DNA of 64,000 nucleotides from Prevotellaceae bacterium. Lineage in GTDB: Bacteria; Bacteroidota; Bacteroidia; Bacteroidales; Muribaculaceae. The stretch covers positions 181,530 through 245,529 of the forward strand of contig JAETNS010000002.1 in assembly GCA_021772015.1 (NCBI GenBank), in the 5' to 3' direction. The translations under genes and the position numbers were made by a program. This document shows positions 41,636-50,210 of the stretch, one piece after another (the first letter of the stretch is position 1; every line of letters begins with the position of its first letter). Under the pieces are notes generated by a model. The model made no database searches, was not told the DNA's origin, and saw only the letters and a program-made list of their open reading frames with translations.

Positions 41636-43417
41636 ATGTCAGTCTTACCCGTTTCACGCCGTAGATCAAGACGGCTATTACCCCTTTTGCGGGTGTTGGC
41701 GGCGACGTTCATGGCCATATTGGCCGTGGGGGTATCCCGCGCGTCGCTGAGGGAGTGCTGGCTGCTTAGGGATTCATGCCGGATGGCCACGCAGAATTCC
41801 GACCATCGGCTCGCTGTAGGTGTGGCCGGGCGGCTGCGGCAGGTCGCAGAGCAAGAGGGAGCGCAATGGTTTTTAGCCCACGCCCTTTATTATCAGGGGG
41901 TGTCGAATGTCATCCTCGGCAACTCCGAAATCGGGAGGGCGCAGCTCGACGAGGCATATGAGCTTGCCGACAAAGAGTCTGACGACACTTTGCGGCTGTC
42001 GATACATAACGGCTACGGGGTCTATGAGGCCAATGTCCATGCCAATTATGCTTCCGCCCAACGCCATTTCTACAAGGCGTTGGAATATGCCGTCAAAATC
42101 GGAGATCCGTTCCGTCAGGCATTGGTGGAGTCGAATCTCGCCGAGACAGCAAGTATCAGGCGCGACACTACTGGTCTGAAATACGCGTTGGGCTGTTATG
42201 AATGGGGAGTGGCCAACGAAAACGCCCATTTGAGTTTCGCGGGAGCATATCATTGTGCCAACCTGTATCATATAGCAGGTGATAATGAGAAGGCGTTGTC
42301 CTATATCCGCAAAGCCGATGAGATCGCCGGCCGGGAGGACTATGCCGAGAGGGCGGCGGTCTATAACCTTTATGGGGCGATATGCTCCGCCTTGGGGCGC
42401 AATGACGAGGCATTGGAATGGCTGCATAAAGCCGTAGCGAGTGCCGGAAAAGCCCAAGGGGCGACTCTCCCGGAGATGTATTGCACATATGCGCGTGTAC
42501 TCGCCGACGTAGGACGGGTGGCGGAATCCGACCGAATGATAGCCAAGGGGTTGCATGTGTCAGACAGCCTGTCGATCCTGTCGTCTGTGGCTCCCCTGCT
42601 GGAGCAGCGGGCTCTCAACTATGAGAGCCGTGGCGACTATCGGACGGCTCTGCAGGTCTATAAGGCTTACAAGGAGTCATGCGACTCGGCGTATGCCGAC
42701 CGCCAGCAGAGATCCATCAATGAGTTGCGGATTCAATATGACATAGACCGCCGCGAGCATGAGGCCGACATGCACACGTTGATGTTGCGCGATGAGCAGC
42801 GTAAGACGGTGATTCTCCTTATTTCCCTGTTGTCGGTGATCGCGATACTTGTCATGTTGTGGCGCAATTACATACGTCAGAAACGTCTTTACCGCAATAT
42901 TGTCCTCGCAAACCGTGATGCCGTCGCCCGTGAGCAGGAGTTGCTTGGACTCATCAGTTCCGCCGCCGCGCCAACCTCCTCCCGGCCGGCGCAAGTGCCG
43001 GTCTCCACGCCGGAAGAGGCTGATCTCCCGTCAGTCATTTCCGATGAACCCACGGCGACACAGAAGATGAAGAATGAATCAGTGTTCGACAGCCTTCGCC
43101 AGCTGATGGAGCGTGATGAGGTATATCGCGACAGCAATCTGACCCGCGAACGGCTCGCGGATATGCTGGGTACAAACCGCACGTATCTCTCCCAGATCAT
43201 AGCCGACCGCACGGGCAAAGGTTATTACCAGTTTGTCAACGGCTACCGTATCAAGGAAGCTGTCAAGGTGCTGTCAGGTCCTGCCGGACTGGATTATCCC
43301 CTCAAAGCCCTTGCCGCCGACCTCGGTTTCAAATCAATGACCACCTTTTACAAGACTTTCCAGGAAGCTGTCGGGATGACCCCCTCGGCATATCGCGACA
43401 CCGCCAGCAAACTCTGA
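41636..43417 (+). CDS. TPR-transmembrane-AraC-type sensor-regulator
   Basis: 593 residues from the ATG at 41636. An Arg-rich N-terminus and hydrophobic segment (about 14-35) act as signal or anchor. TPR helices cover about 45-375 (FLAHALYYQGVSNVILGNSE, YNLYGAICSALGRNDEALEW). A membrane span follows at about 395-415 (VILLISLLSVIAILVML), and an AraC-type HTH domain covers the last 115 residues (RERLADMLGTNRTYLSQII and FKSMTTFYKTFQEAVGMTP). The layout is that of the gene at 18281-19918, with low identity. The 1500-residue secreted protein is the next gene downstream, and a 27-nt palindrome lies just before its promoter. Confidence 0.87.
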   Translation: MSVLPVSRRRSRRLLPLLRVLAATFMAILAVGVSRASLRECWLLRDSCRMATQNSDHRLAVGVAGRLRQVAEQEGAQWFLAHALYYQGVSNVILGNSEIGRAQLDEAYELADKESDDTLRLSIHNGYGVYEANVHANYASAQRHFYKALEYAVKIGDPFRQALVESNLAETASIRRDTTGLKYALGCYEWGVANENAHLSFAGAYHCANLYHIAGDNEKALSYIRKADEIAGREDYAERAAVYNLYGAICSALGRNDEALEWLHKAVASAGKAQGATLPEMYCTYARVLADVGRVAESDRMIAKGLHVSDSLSILSSVAPLLEQRALNYESRGDYRTALQVYKAYKESCDSAYADRQQRSINELRIQYDIDRREHEADMHTLMLRDEQRKTVILLISLLSVIAILVMLWRNYIRQKRLYRNIVLANRDAVAREQELLGLISSAAAPTSSRPAQVPVSTPEEADLPSVISDEPTATQKMKNESVFDSLRQLMERDEVYRDSNLTRERLADMLGTNRTYLSQIIADRTGKGYYQFVNGYRIKEAVKVLSGPAGLDYPLKALAADLGFKSMTTFYKTFQEAVGMTPSAYRDTASKL

Positions 43418-43476
43418 CAATATCTTTTCAGGGTATTCCTGCCCTTCTATATCCTGTGTCATATTGACAATTCTTT

Positions 43477-43503
43477 ACATTTAAGACAAATTGTCTTAAG
43501 TGT
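43477..43503. promoter_or_regulatory. Palindrome upstream of the large secreted-protein promoter
   Basis: TTAAGACAA-a-TTGTCTTAA core, with flanks ACAT/GTGT adding partial symmetry. It ends 12 bp before the -33 element, a typical activator position, and has no T-run. It is a candidate site for the neighbouring TPR-AraC regulator, though a weak terminator for that gene is possible. Confidence 0.55.
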
Positions 43504-43515
43504 AAAACCTTGTTA

Positions 43516-43546
43516 TTGACAGGTGTAATATTGTCTGTTAACTTTG
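43516..43546 (+). promoter_or_regulatory. Promoter of the large secreted protein
   Basis: TTG (43516-43518), 20-nt spacer, TAACTTTG (43539-43546). Leader about 45 nt. Confidence 0.75.
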
Positions 43547-43595
43547 CGTTATTGAGCAACAGCGCAATTTGAACACAGTAAAAAATATAGCAATC

Positions 43596-46500
43596 ATGAA
43601 GAAAACTACATTGTTTCTCGCCGTGGCCGCGCTTGGAGGTTCCCTTCTGGCGATGGCTTCGCGTGACTCCCTCCGTAAGGAGGCTCCCGAGCAGAGGACT
43701 GTCTCGGCGATGGGATTCCTCATTGACGATGAGACCCGGCCTGTGGGGTGGTACTCTTTCCCTGTGACTGACGCGACATCCCCGACGATGATCAGCGAGA
43801 CCCAGGCGGTAAGTGCCGGCGCGATGGCCGACCGTACATATTATGCCCAGACATACAAGTCCGGTCCGCTGCCTGTGGCCTGGAACAGCCTTGATATCTC
43901 GACCGGTCAGCTTACAAAACTTGCCGACCTGGCCGAGGATTCCCCTTTGTATGTCGACATGACCTACGATTATTCCGAAGGGAATCTTCTGGCGATCTCC
44001 CATTACGGGGCCAACTCGACATCTCTTCGCATGGTCAATCCCGCCGACGGATCATCGGAAATCTATGCCGATGTCCCCGGTCTGTGGCTGATGACTCTGG
44101 CCTGCAGCTACGAGGGTGACATCTATTCGGTAGCCAATGACGGCTATTTCTATGCTTTCAACAAACAGACCAAGGAGTTCTCCCAGGTCGGCAAGTCTGA
44201 CTCCGGCATCCGCTACATGCAGTCGATGGAGTTCGACCATTCTACCGGCATACTCTATTGGGCTGAAAGCACTTCATACGGAGGCTACTTCAATACCCTG
44301 GATCCACAGACCGGCCGCATGACATTCATCACCAACCTCGGCAGTGACGGGGAGATGACCGGCCTTTACATTCCGTTCAAGCTGGCGGAGGATGACGCTC
44401 CTGCGGCTGTGACAGGAGTGACGATCTCCGATCCGGCCCACAACGGTTCGGCTACTGTCTCCATGACCCTTCCGTCAAAGACCGCCGTCGGAAATGACCT
44501 CGGCGCGATCTCTTCGGTTGTCATTGAGTCAGACGGTGAGGTTGTCACCACCTCGACCGGCTCTGAGCTTATTGCCGGCGCACAGGTGTCTATCCTGGTC
44601 ACACTCCCTATGGGATATCACACTTTCAAGGTGTATGCCGTGAATGAAGCCGGCAATGGTGTGCCGCGTAGTCTCCGCGCTTTCATCGGGGAGGACATTC
44701 CCGCAGCTCCCGCCAATATCGTTGTAGAGGCTGACGGGCTTCAGGCTGCCATCAGCTGGGATCCCGTGACTGTCGGCGCGCAGGGTGGATATATCGATCC
44801 GGCGGTGACATATGATGTTGTCCGCCAGCCTGGCGATGTCAAGGTCGCCGAGGGGATTCCCACACCGGCATGCACTGATCAGGTTGATGCGATGGGTGTG
44901 TACACCTACAATGTTTTCGCCGTTACCTCCAAGGGGCGCAGCGCGGCAGGCATAGCTGATCCAGTCGTGATCGGCACGGATGTACCGCTGCCCTACACCT
45001 GCGATTTCGAGGATGTCAACGAACTGCTTCTATGGACTCTCCTTGACGGGAACGGTGACAATGCCACATGGGAGCGCGGAGCGACGATGGATGGGAAGCG
45101 CACCATGATGATGCGTGGCAACTATACCCGCACTGTCGACGATTATCTTATCACTCCCCCTGTCCGCCTTGAAGCCGGAAAAGCTTACAAGGTAGTGTAT
45201 GACGCGGGTGTGATGAACGCCAACTATCCGGCCCATTACACCGTGACCATCGGCAAGCAACCTACCGTCGAAGGCCAGCAGACTGTTGTAAAGGAGTTCA
45301 CCACCGATCTCCGCATGCTTAACAGGAATTATGTATATCTTCCCGAGATAGAGGAGACCGGCACATATTATATCGGCTTCCACGCCCAGTGGGAACCGGG
45401 ACTCCCGACCCTGTATGTCTCCAATGTGACCATCGAGGAGAACACTGCTTCATGGTTGTCAGGAGTTGTCACCGATGGAACGAATCCTCTCAGTGGAGCG
45501 ACCGTTGATTTCGGCGAAGAGGGCCGCAGCGCGCTCACCGGCGAGGATGGCTCTTTCGAGTTCATCGAGATCGTCCCCGGCACATACGCCTGGTCGGTGT
45601 CGAAGTTCGGATTCGAGACTGCCTCCGGCACATATGATTTCGCTCCTCTGGAGCATAAGGAGGTAGAGATCAAGCTGACTCCGATTCCCACGGCAACCCT
45701 GAGCGGCCGCGTCGTAAACGCCGAGGGCCGCGGACTGGAGAACGCGACTGTCAGCGTGCATGGATATGACGCTCTGTCGGCAGTCACCGACCGCGACGGT
45801 TACTTCACTGTCGCCGGGGTATATCTCCGGGGCGGTTACACGGTGGATGTCCACGCCATCAACTATGAGTCTGCCACCCGTGAGATCGCTTCGCTTGACG
45901 GAGATCTCGATCTGGGTACTTTCACTCTGCAGGTGAAGCTTATCGCTCCGGGAAATGTCGCGGCTGAGGTAAGCCGTGAGAACGCCAAGGTAAGCTGGGA
46001 TGCTCCGCAAGATGCTGTTGTCGAATTCCGTTATGATGACGGTACGGACAACTATGTACATAATATGGAGATGTCTGCCACTTCGCGTTATTCCGTGGTG
46101 GGTGTGATCTACGACACTCCTGCGGTGTTCACTTCCATGTCGTGGAATGTATGGAACTCATCCAACAACGGGCAGCCCGTCGATGTCGTGGTCTTCGACC
46201 TTGATGAGAACGGACAGCCCACCAACCGTATCCTCTACGAGGAGGATGGTCTGGAGAGCGAGAACTACAACTGGCATGAATGTGTGTTCCGCTACCCGGT
46301 AGTAGCTCCGCGCGGCGCGTTGTTCACCCTCCGTGGCGATGCACGCCTCTGTATGGACAACGGCGGTGACGATCCCGCATGGCCCCGTATGCCGGAGAAG
46401 ATGGTGATGACCAAGGATTACCGTACAGAGCCGTTCACCAGCCGGTATGCCGACGACAACAGCTATATCTTCCGTGGAAATCTTACCCTCCGTGCTGCCG

Positions 46501-48098
46501 GTCTGCCTTACGGTGCCCCCCGCGCTAATGTCGCCGCTGCCGAGGCTCCTTCCGTTGAGTATGACGTATGGCGTTTCCTCGAAGGTGAGGAGAATGCTGT
46601 CGACAATTGGGTGAAACTCAACTCGGCTCCTGTGGCTGAGACCTCGTTTGATGATCCTTCCTGGTCGACAGCCGCCAAGGGTATGTGGCGTTTTGCCGTG
46701 AAGACCGTCTACACTGATGGGAATGTCTCTTATCCCTCTTTCTCCCCTGCTGTCCCGCGCCTGTTTACCTCTGATGTCACGGTGACATTGCTGAGCAATG
46801 CTCCGGGAGAGGATGCTTCCGAGGCTGTCGTGCTGCTTGCCGGCAAGGACAACACCCACAGTTATTCCGCAACCGCCGACGCTGACGGGAAGGTGCTATT
46901 CGAGAATGTCTGGGAAGGTGAATATGTGATGACCGCCACGAAGAAGGGCTTCCAGACTTTGTCAGAGGAAGTCACTGTTTCGGGCGACGCTGACGCCGAT
47001 CTGTCATTCACGATGACCGAGTCGACCAAGATGCCGTTCAATCTCATGGTGGAGGAACCGGGTGATCCCGCTTCGCGCCTGTTGCGTTGGAATGTGCTTA
47101 CCGACCTCTTTGAGGACTTCGAAGGACATGACGACTGGGCTATCAACTCTCCAGGTGAACTCGGCTGGTCGTACATCGATGGTGACGGTGACGAGACATA
47201 TTATTCACCCAATTACGAGTTCCCCAACTGCGGCGAGCCGATGGCATTCATCGTGATGAATCCCGGCAACGCGGATCCTGTAATGACCGATGACTTCATC
47301 GATACCCACAGTGGCGAGAAGGTGCTTGTGGCCATGTCTTCCCGTTTCGGTAACGATAATGACGATTACATAATCTCCCCGCTGCTTGAGATGAGCGATG
47401 AGTTCGTGGTAAGTTTCTGGACTCGTGGCTATTGGTGGACCTACACCGAGACCCTTATGGTCGGTTACTCCACCGACGGCAAGGATGCTGCGGATTTCAC
47501 CTGGGTAGGTGATCCTATCACAGTTGATTATCATGAGTGGAACCAGATTGTCACCACCATTCCCGCCGAGGCCAAATATGTCGCTATCCGCTGCACATCG
47601 GGCGGCCGTAATTACCTCGTTGCCATAGATGACATCTATATCGGCTCTCCCGACAACATCCCCGGACTCAACGCCGACAATGCACCTGCCCGCGTGGCCG
47701 GCACGACCCTCGGATATGATGTTTATCTCAATGGCGAGAAGGTGGCCTCCACAAATGAGACCTCACATCTGTTCGAGAACCTCCCCAACGGTTCCCATAC
47801 CGCCGGTGTGACCGCCCGTTACGCTTCCGGAGAGACCGCCATGGCAACCGTCAGCTTCGACATTACCCAGTCGGGCATTGAATCAGCCGAAACCGTCGAT
47901 GTGATCGCCGTACGCGCCCTCTCTGGAGCTATCGAAGTCGCCGGGGTTTCCAATAGCTCGACAGTCAATGTCTACCGTCCTGACGGAGTCCTTATCGCCT
48001 CCGCTGTCGCCCCCGACGGCAAGACAATTGTCCCCGTCGCCCCCGGCTTCTATCTCGTGACTGTAGGCCGGACCACCGTCAGCCTCCTTGTCCCCTGA
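43596..48098 (+). CDS. Large secreted multi-domain protein (propeller, Fn3, cleaved-adhesin-type modules), T9SS-type end
   Basis: 1500 residues from the ATG at 43596; an upstream in-frame TTG would put nine extra residues before the signal peptide (KKTTLFLAVAALGGSLLAMA). About 45-275 looks like a beta-propeller (LAISHYGANSTSLRMVNPADG, GDIYSVANDGYFYAF). Fn3-like modules follow (about 280-475). A 'choice-of-anchor J' module (about 480-630, DFEDVNELLLWTLLDGNGDN) leads to two carboxypeptidase-regulatory-like domains (about 635-795). A second set follows, with another regulatory-like domain near 1085-1150 and a second anchor-J module near 1170-1370 (FEDFEGHDDWAINSPG). The end, VAPGFYLVTVGRTTVSLLVP, is a sorting-type C-terminus. 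No protease catalytic motif is seen; adhesion or glycan binding is likely. Confidence 0.82.
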   Translation: MKKTTLFLAVAALGGSLLAMASRDSLRKEAPEQRTVSAMGFLIDDETRPVGWYSFPVTDATSPTMISETQAVSAGAMADRTYYAQTYKSGPLPVAWNSLDISTGQLTKLADLAEDSPLYVDMTYDYSEGNLLAISHYGANSTSLRMVNPADGSSEIYADVPGLWLMTLACSYEGDIYSVANDGYFYAFNKQTKEFSQVGKSDSGIRYMQSMEFDHSTGILYWAESTSYGGYFNTLDPQTGRMTFITNLGSDGEMTGLYIPFKLAEDDAPAAVTGVTISDPAHNGSATVSMTLPSKTAVGNDLGAISSVVIESDGEVVTTSTGSELIAGAQVSILVTLPMGYHTFKVYAVNEAGNGVPRSLRAFIGEDIPAAPANIVVEADGLQAAISWDPVTVGAQGGYIDPAVTYDVVRQPGDVKVAEGIPTPACTDQVDAMGVYTYNVFAVTSKGRSAAGIADPVVIGTDVPLPYTCDFEDVNELLLWTLLDGNGDNATWERGATMDGKRTMMMRGNYTRTVDDYLITPPVRLEAGKAYKVVYDAGVMNANYPAHYTVTIGKQPTVEGQQTVVKEFTTDLRMLNRNYVYLPEIEETGTYYIGFHAQWEPGLPTLYVSNVTIEENTASWLSGVVTDGTNPLSGATVDFGEEGRSALTGEDGSFEFIEIVPGTYAWSVSKFGFETASGTYDFAPLEHKEVEIKLTPIPTATLSGRVVNAEGRGLENATVSVHGYDALSAVTDRDGYFTVAGVYLRGGYTVDVHAINYESATREIASLDGDLDLGTFTLQVKLIAPGNVAAEVSRENAKVSWDAPQDAVVEFRYDDGTDNYVHNMEMSATSRYSVVGVIYDTPAVFTSMSWNVWNSSNNGQPVDVVVFDLDENGQPTNRILYEEDGLESENYNWHECVFRYPVVAPRGALFTLRGDARLCMDNGGDDPAWPRMPEKMVMTKDYRTEPFTSRYADDNSYIFRGNLTLRAAGLPYGAPRANVAAAEAPSVEYDVWRFLEGEENAVDNWVKLNSAPVAETSFDDPSWSTAAKGMWRFAVKTVYTDGNVSYPSFSPAVPRLFTSDVTVTLLSNAPGEDASEAVVLLAGKDNTHSYSATADADGKVLFENVWEGEYVMTATKKGFQTLSEEVTVSGDADADLSFTMTESTKMPFNLMVEEPGDPASRLLRWNVLTDLFEDFEGHDDWAINSPGELGWSYIDGDGDETYYSPNYEFPNCGEPMAFIVMNPGNADPVMTDDFIDTHSGEKVLVAMSSRFGNDNDDYIISPLLEMSDEFVVSFWTRGYWWTYTETLMVGYSTDGKDAADFTWVGDPITVDYHEWNQIVTTIPAEAKYVAIRCTSGGRNYLVAIDDIYIGSPDNIPGLNADNAPARVAGTTLGYDVYLNGEKVASTNETSHLFENLPNGSHTAGVTARYASGETAMATVSFDITQSGIESAETVDVIAVRALSGAIEVAGVSNSSTVNVYRPDGVLIASAVAPDGKTIVPVAPGFYLVTVGRTTVSLLVP

Positions 48099-48318
48099 TC
48101 TTCCGTCCCTTTCTCTCTCCCTCTCCCTCCCCGTCTCTCTTCCCCCCTCGATTGAATAATCGATACCCCAGATAACGATCCCTCCGCCACGATTGCGACC
48201 AACGCCGTGACGGGGGGATTCCTGGTTCTGTAGTCAATAATATCATGCAGTCAGTCTCATAAAAGCCCCTCGGATAGAAAGATTGATGATAAAAGTAGTT
48301 ATTCAAAAAGAAAAATGT

Positions 48319-48326
48319 TAACTTTG
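48319..48326 (+). promoter_or_regulatory. -7 box of the ATPase-nuclease cassette
   Basis: TAACTTTG, 38 bp upstream of the ATG at 48364. It marks the 5' edge of the AT-rich cassette. The rest of the gap 48099-48318 holds a C/T-rich stretch (48100-48150) and no gene. Confidence 0.5.
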
Positions 48327-48363
48327 TAGGCATCATAAATCATGAATCCCGCCATTTACTGAC

Positions 48364-49560
48364 ATGGAACATCTTGTCCTGAAAAATTTTGGCCCTATAT
48401 CAGATATCGATATCAACCTTAAGAAGATAAATATTTTTATCGGGGAACAAGGGGTTGGAAAAAGCACCATCGCGAAACTTCTGACGTGTCTGAGAAATCT
48501 TTATCTTCAAGATGCGATATTTGAGAAAAACGATGAGAGAATAATGAGTGTGTTTTCGAAATATGGACTTGAAGGAATGTTTTCGGGAAAAACAGCTATA
48601 ATTTACTCAAACAACAGATCAAACATTACTATAACTTATTCTGATGGGAAATTCGACATTTTCCCTCTAATATCGGATGGCAATGATTTGAAGGCTATTA
48701 TAAAGATGCAGCTCACGCTTAGATTATTTGGGGCTGCCTCTTCAGGCATTGACATGAATAATTTTAATGTTGAAGAAACCAAAGAATATGCGGCGAAAAA
48801 TTGGCGTACCATATTGGCGAGCATGAATACGTCCCTTTATTGTCCCGCAGAACGAGGCTTTCTCGCGACATTGTCTAATTCATTGGCCACACTTGTTTTG
48901 AATAGTATTCCAATATCAGATATTCTGATGGAGTACATGAGCTTTTTTGAAAAGGCCAGACATTATTTCAAAACTTACAAGGTTGATTTCCTAAATCTCG
49001 ACTATACGATCAAAAATAGTGAAGACTTTATTGAGTTTGAGGGCAAAACCATTCCTCTAAAATTGGCATCGTCAGGGATTCAATCAATATTGCCTCTTAT
49101 GATGGTTATGGATTACTGTATGAAAGAGAAATCCTTTTCAAGTTTTACCATCGAGGAACCTGAATTGAACTTGTTCCCGTGTAATCAGATGGGGCTGTTG
49201 CGTTTCATCCTGTCCCGGACAATTGGAAAGGATAGTCTGGTAGAATCCTGGACACTTACCACACATAGCCCATATATCTTGTCGATCATGAATATTTCCT
49301 TGCTTGCCGGGAAAATCATTGACAAGTATCCTGAATCGAGGCCACAGGTTGAGGAAATGATTGCCAGGGATCATATTGTCATGCCAAATGAAATCAGTGT
49401 TTTCGCACTGAAAAACGGGGATGTAGGGTGTGAGAACCTTATTGATGCGGAGACCGGGTTAATTTCCGCCAATTACCTTGATACAGTTTCAGATGTTTTG
49501 TCAACGGAATTTAACCGTCTCAATAAACTGTATCTGAATTATATCAGAAAATCACTTTGA
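48364..49560 (+). CDS. ABC/OLD-type AAA family ATPase, candidate defence protein
   Basis: 398 residues, soluble. The N-terminus LVLKNFGPISDIDINLKKIN is the usual start of SMC/OLD-like ATPases. Walker A is GEQGVGKST (27-35), the signature-like segment is LASSGIQSILPL (about 235-247), Walker B is FTIEEPELNLFP (about 260-272) and the switch His is in TTHSPYIL (about 300-308). There is no C-terminal TOPRIM domain, so it is shorter than OLD or GajA nucleases; the nuclease is probably the separate next gene, 1 bp downstream. ATPases of this kind act in defence systems such as Septu and PARIS. The gene is AT-rich between GC-rich neighbours, suggesting transfer. Phage defence is inferred from domain pairing, not shown. 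Confidence 0.85.
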   Translation: MEHLVLKNFGPISDIDINLKKINIFIGEQGVGKSTIAKLLTCLRNLYLQDAIFEKNDERIMSVFSKYGLEGMFSGKTAIIYSNNRSNITITYSDGKFDIFPLISDGNDLKAIIKMQLTLRLFGAASSGIDMNNFNVEETKEYAAKNWRTILASMNTSLYCPAERGFLATLSNSLATLVLNSIPISDILMEYMSFFEKARHYFKTYKVDFLNLDYTIKNSEDFIEFEGKTIPLKLASSGIQSILPLMMVMDYCMKEKSFSSFTIEEPELNLFPCNQMGLLRFILSRTIGKDSLVESWTLTTHSPYILSIMNISLLAGKIIDKYPESRPQVEEMIARDHIVMPNEISVFALKNGDVGCENLIDAETGLISANYLDTVSDVLSTEFNRLNKLYLNYIRKSL

Positions 49561-49561
49561 G

Positions 49562-50134
49562 ATGAGTGTCCCCGAAGCTGTAAGTAACCTTAAGCTCGTT
49601 TTAGCCTTCAAAGGCCATTCGGTGGCATTGATGGATTGTATAACCACCACAACTGACTCTGTCGCCTATGTGATTGACGATGACATAGTCAAGGTTTCCC
49701 GATTTGCGACATATGAGGAAGCTCTTTCCGGTGGTCTTGTGGCAAACAACGATGAGAACCATGATTTGCACCTTCTGGCTATTGACAATAAACTAATGGC
49801 GAATATCCCCGGCGGCATAGCCGATTGCGCCTTGTTCGACAAGGACACGTTTCTGTTTGTTGAATTCAAGCTCAATGCCCAAGGTTACAGTGAGAAAGGG
49901 ATAGCCGATACTTATGAGAAAGCTATCTCTCAGATAGAACATACAATCTCGATCTTCAAAGAAAAGATTGCCAAGACGAGTGTTGACTTTGCCGCCGCCA
50001 CCCAGGTCATGGGAATAGTTATTGTTTCCAACATCTTTCCACGCCAAAGGGCGATGGAGCAAAACTACAAAGTGAAATTCGGGCAACGTACAGGACTCGA
50101 ACTTAGTTTTGAACCACGTTATGTCTTTTCTTGA
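49562..50134 (+). CDS. PD-(D/E)XK nuclease-like partner of the ATPase
   Basis: 190 residues. The central part reads GGIADCALFDKD, then FLFVEFKLNA. That is an Asp (about 87), a hydrophobic strand and E-x-K (about 101-103), the arrangement of a PD-(D/E)XK nuclease core. A helical stretch (YEKAISQIEHTISIFKEKIA) follows as expected for the fold, and the C-terminus has one further strand pair (VMGIVIVSNIFP). I recognise no named family. It starts 1 bp after the ATPase stop, so it is co-translated and likely forms a complex with it. It could be the effector of the pair, cutting nucleic acid upon ATPase sensing. A non-catalytic role is possible. The 76-bp gap after it shows no terminator. Confidence 0.65.
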   Translation: MSVPEAVSNLKLVLAFKGHSVALMDCITTTTDSVAYVIDDDIVKVSRFATYEEALSGGLVANNDENHDLHLLAIDNKLMANIPGGIADCALFDKDTFLFVEFKLNAQGYSEKGIADTYEKAISQIEHTISIFKEKIAKTSVDFAAATQVMGIVIVSNIFPRQRAMEQNYKVKFGQRTGLELSFEPRYVFS

Positions 50135-50210
50135 CTGTCAATGACAGGATGTACAGCCAATATTTTTCCCTAATGTTTCACTGATAGCTTGTTTCTTACA
50201 ATAACTTCGG

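Noticed and set aside
43428..44003. 191-codon minus-strand open frame
   Set aside because: It overlaps a promoter and the signal-peptide region of the large secreted gene and has no recognisable protein pattern; a shadow frame.
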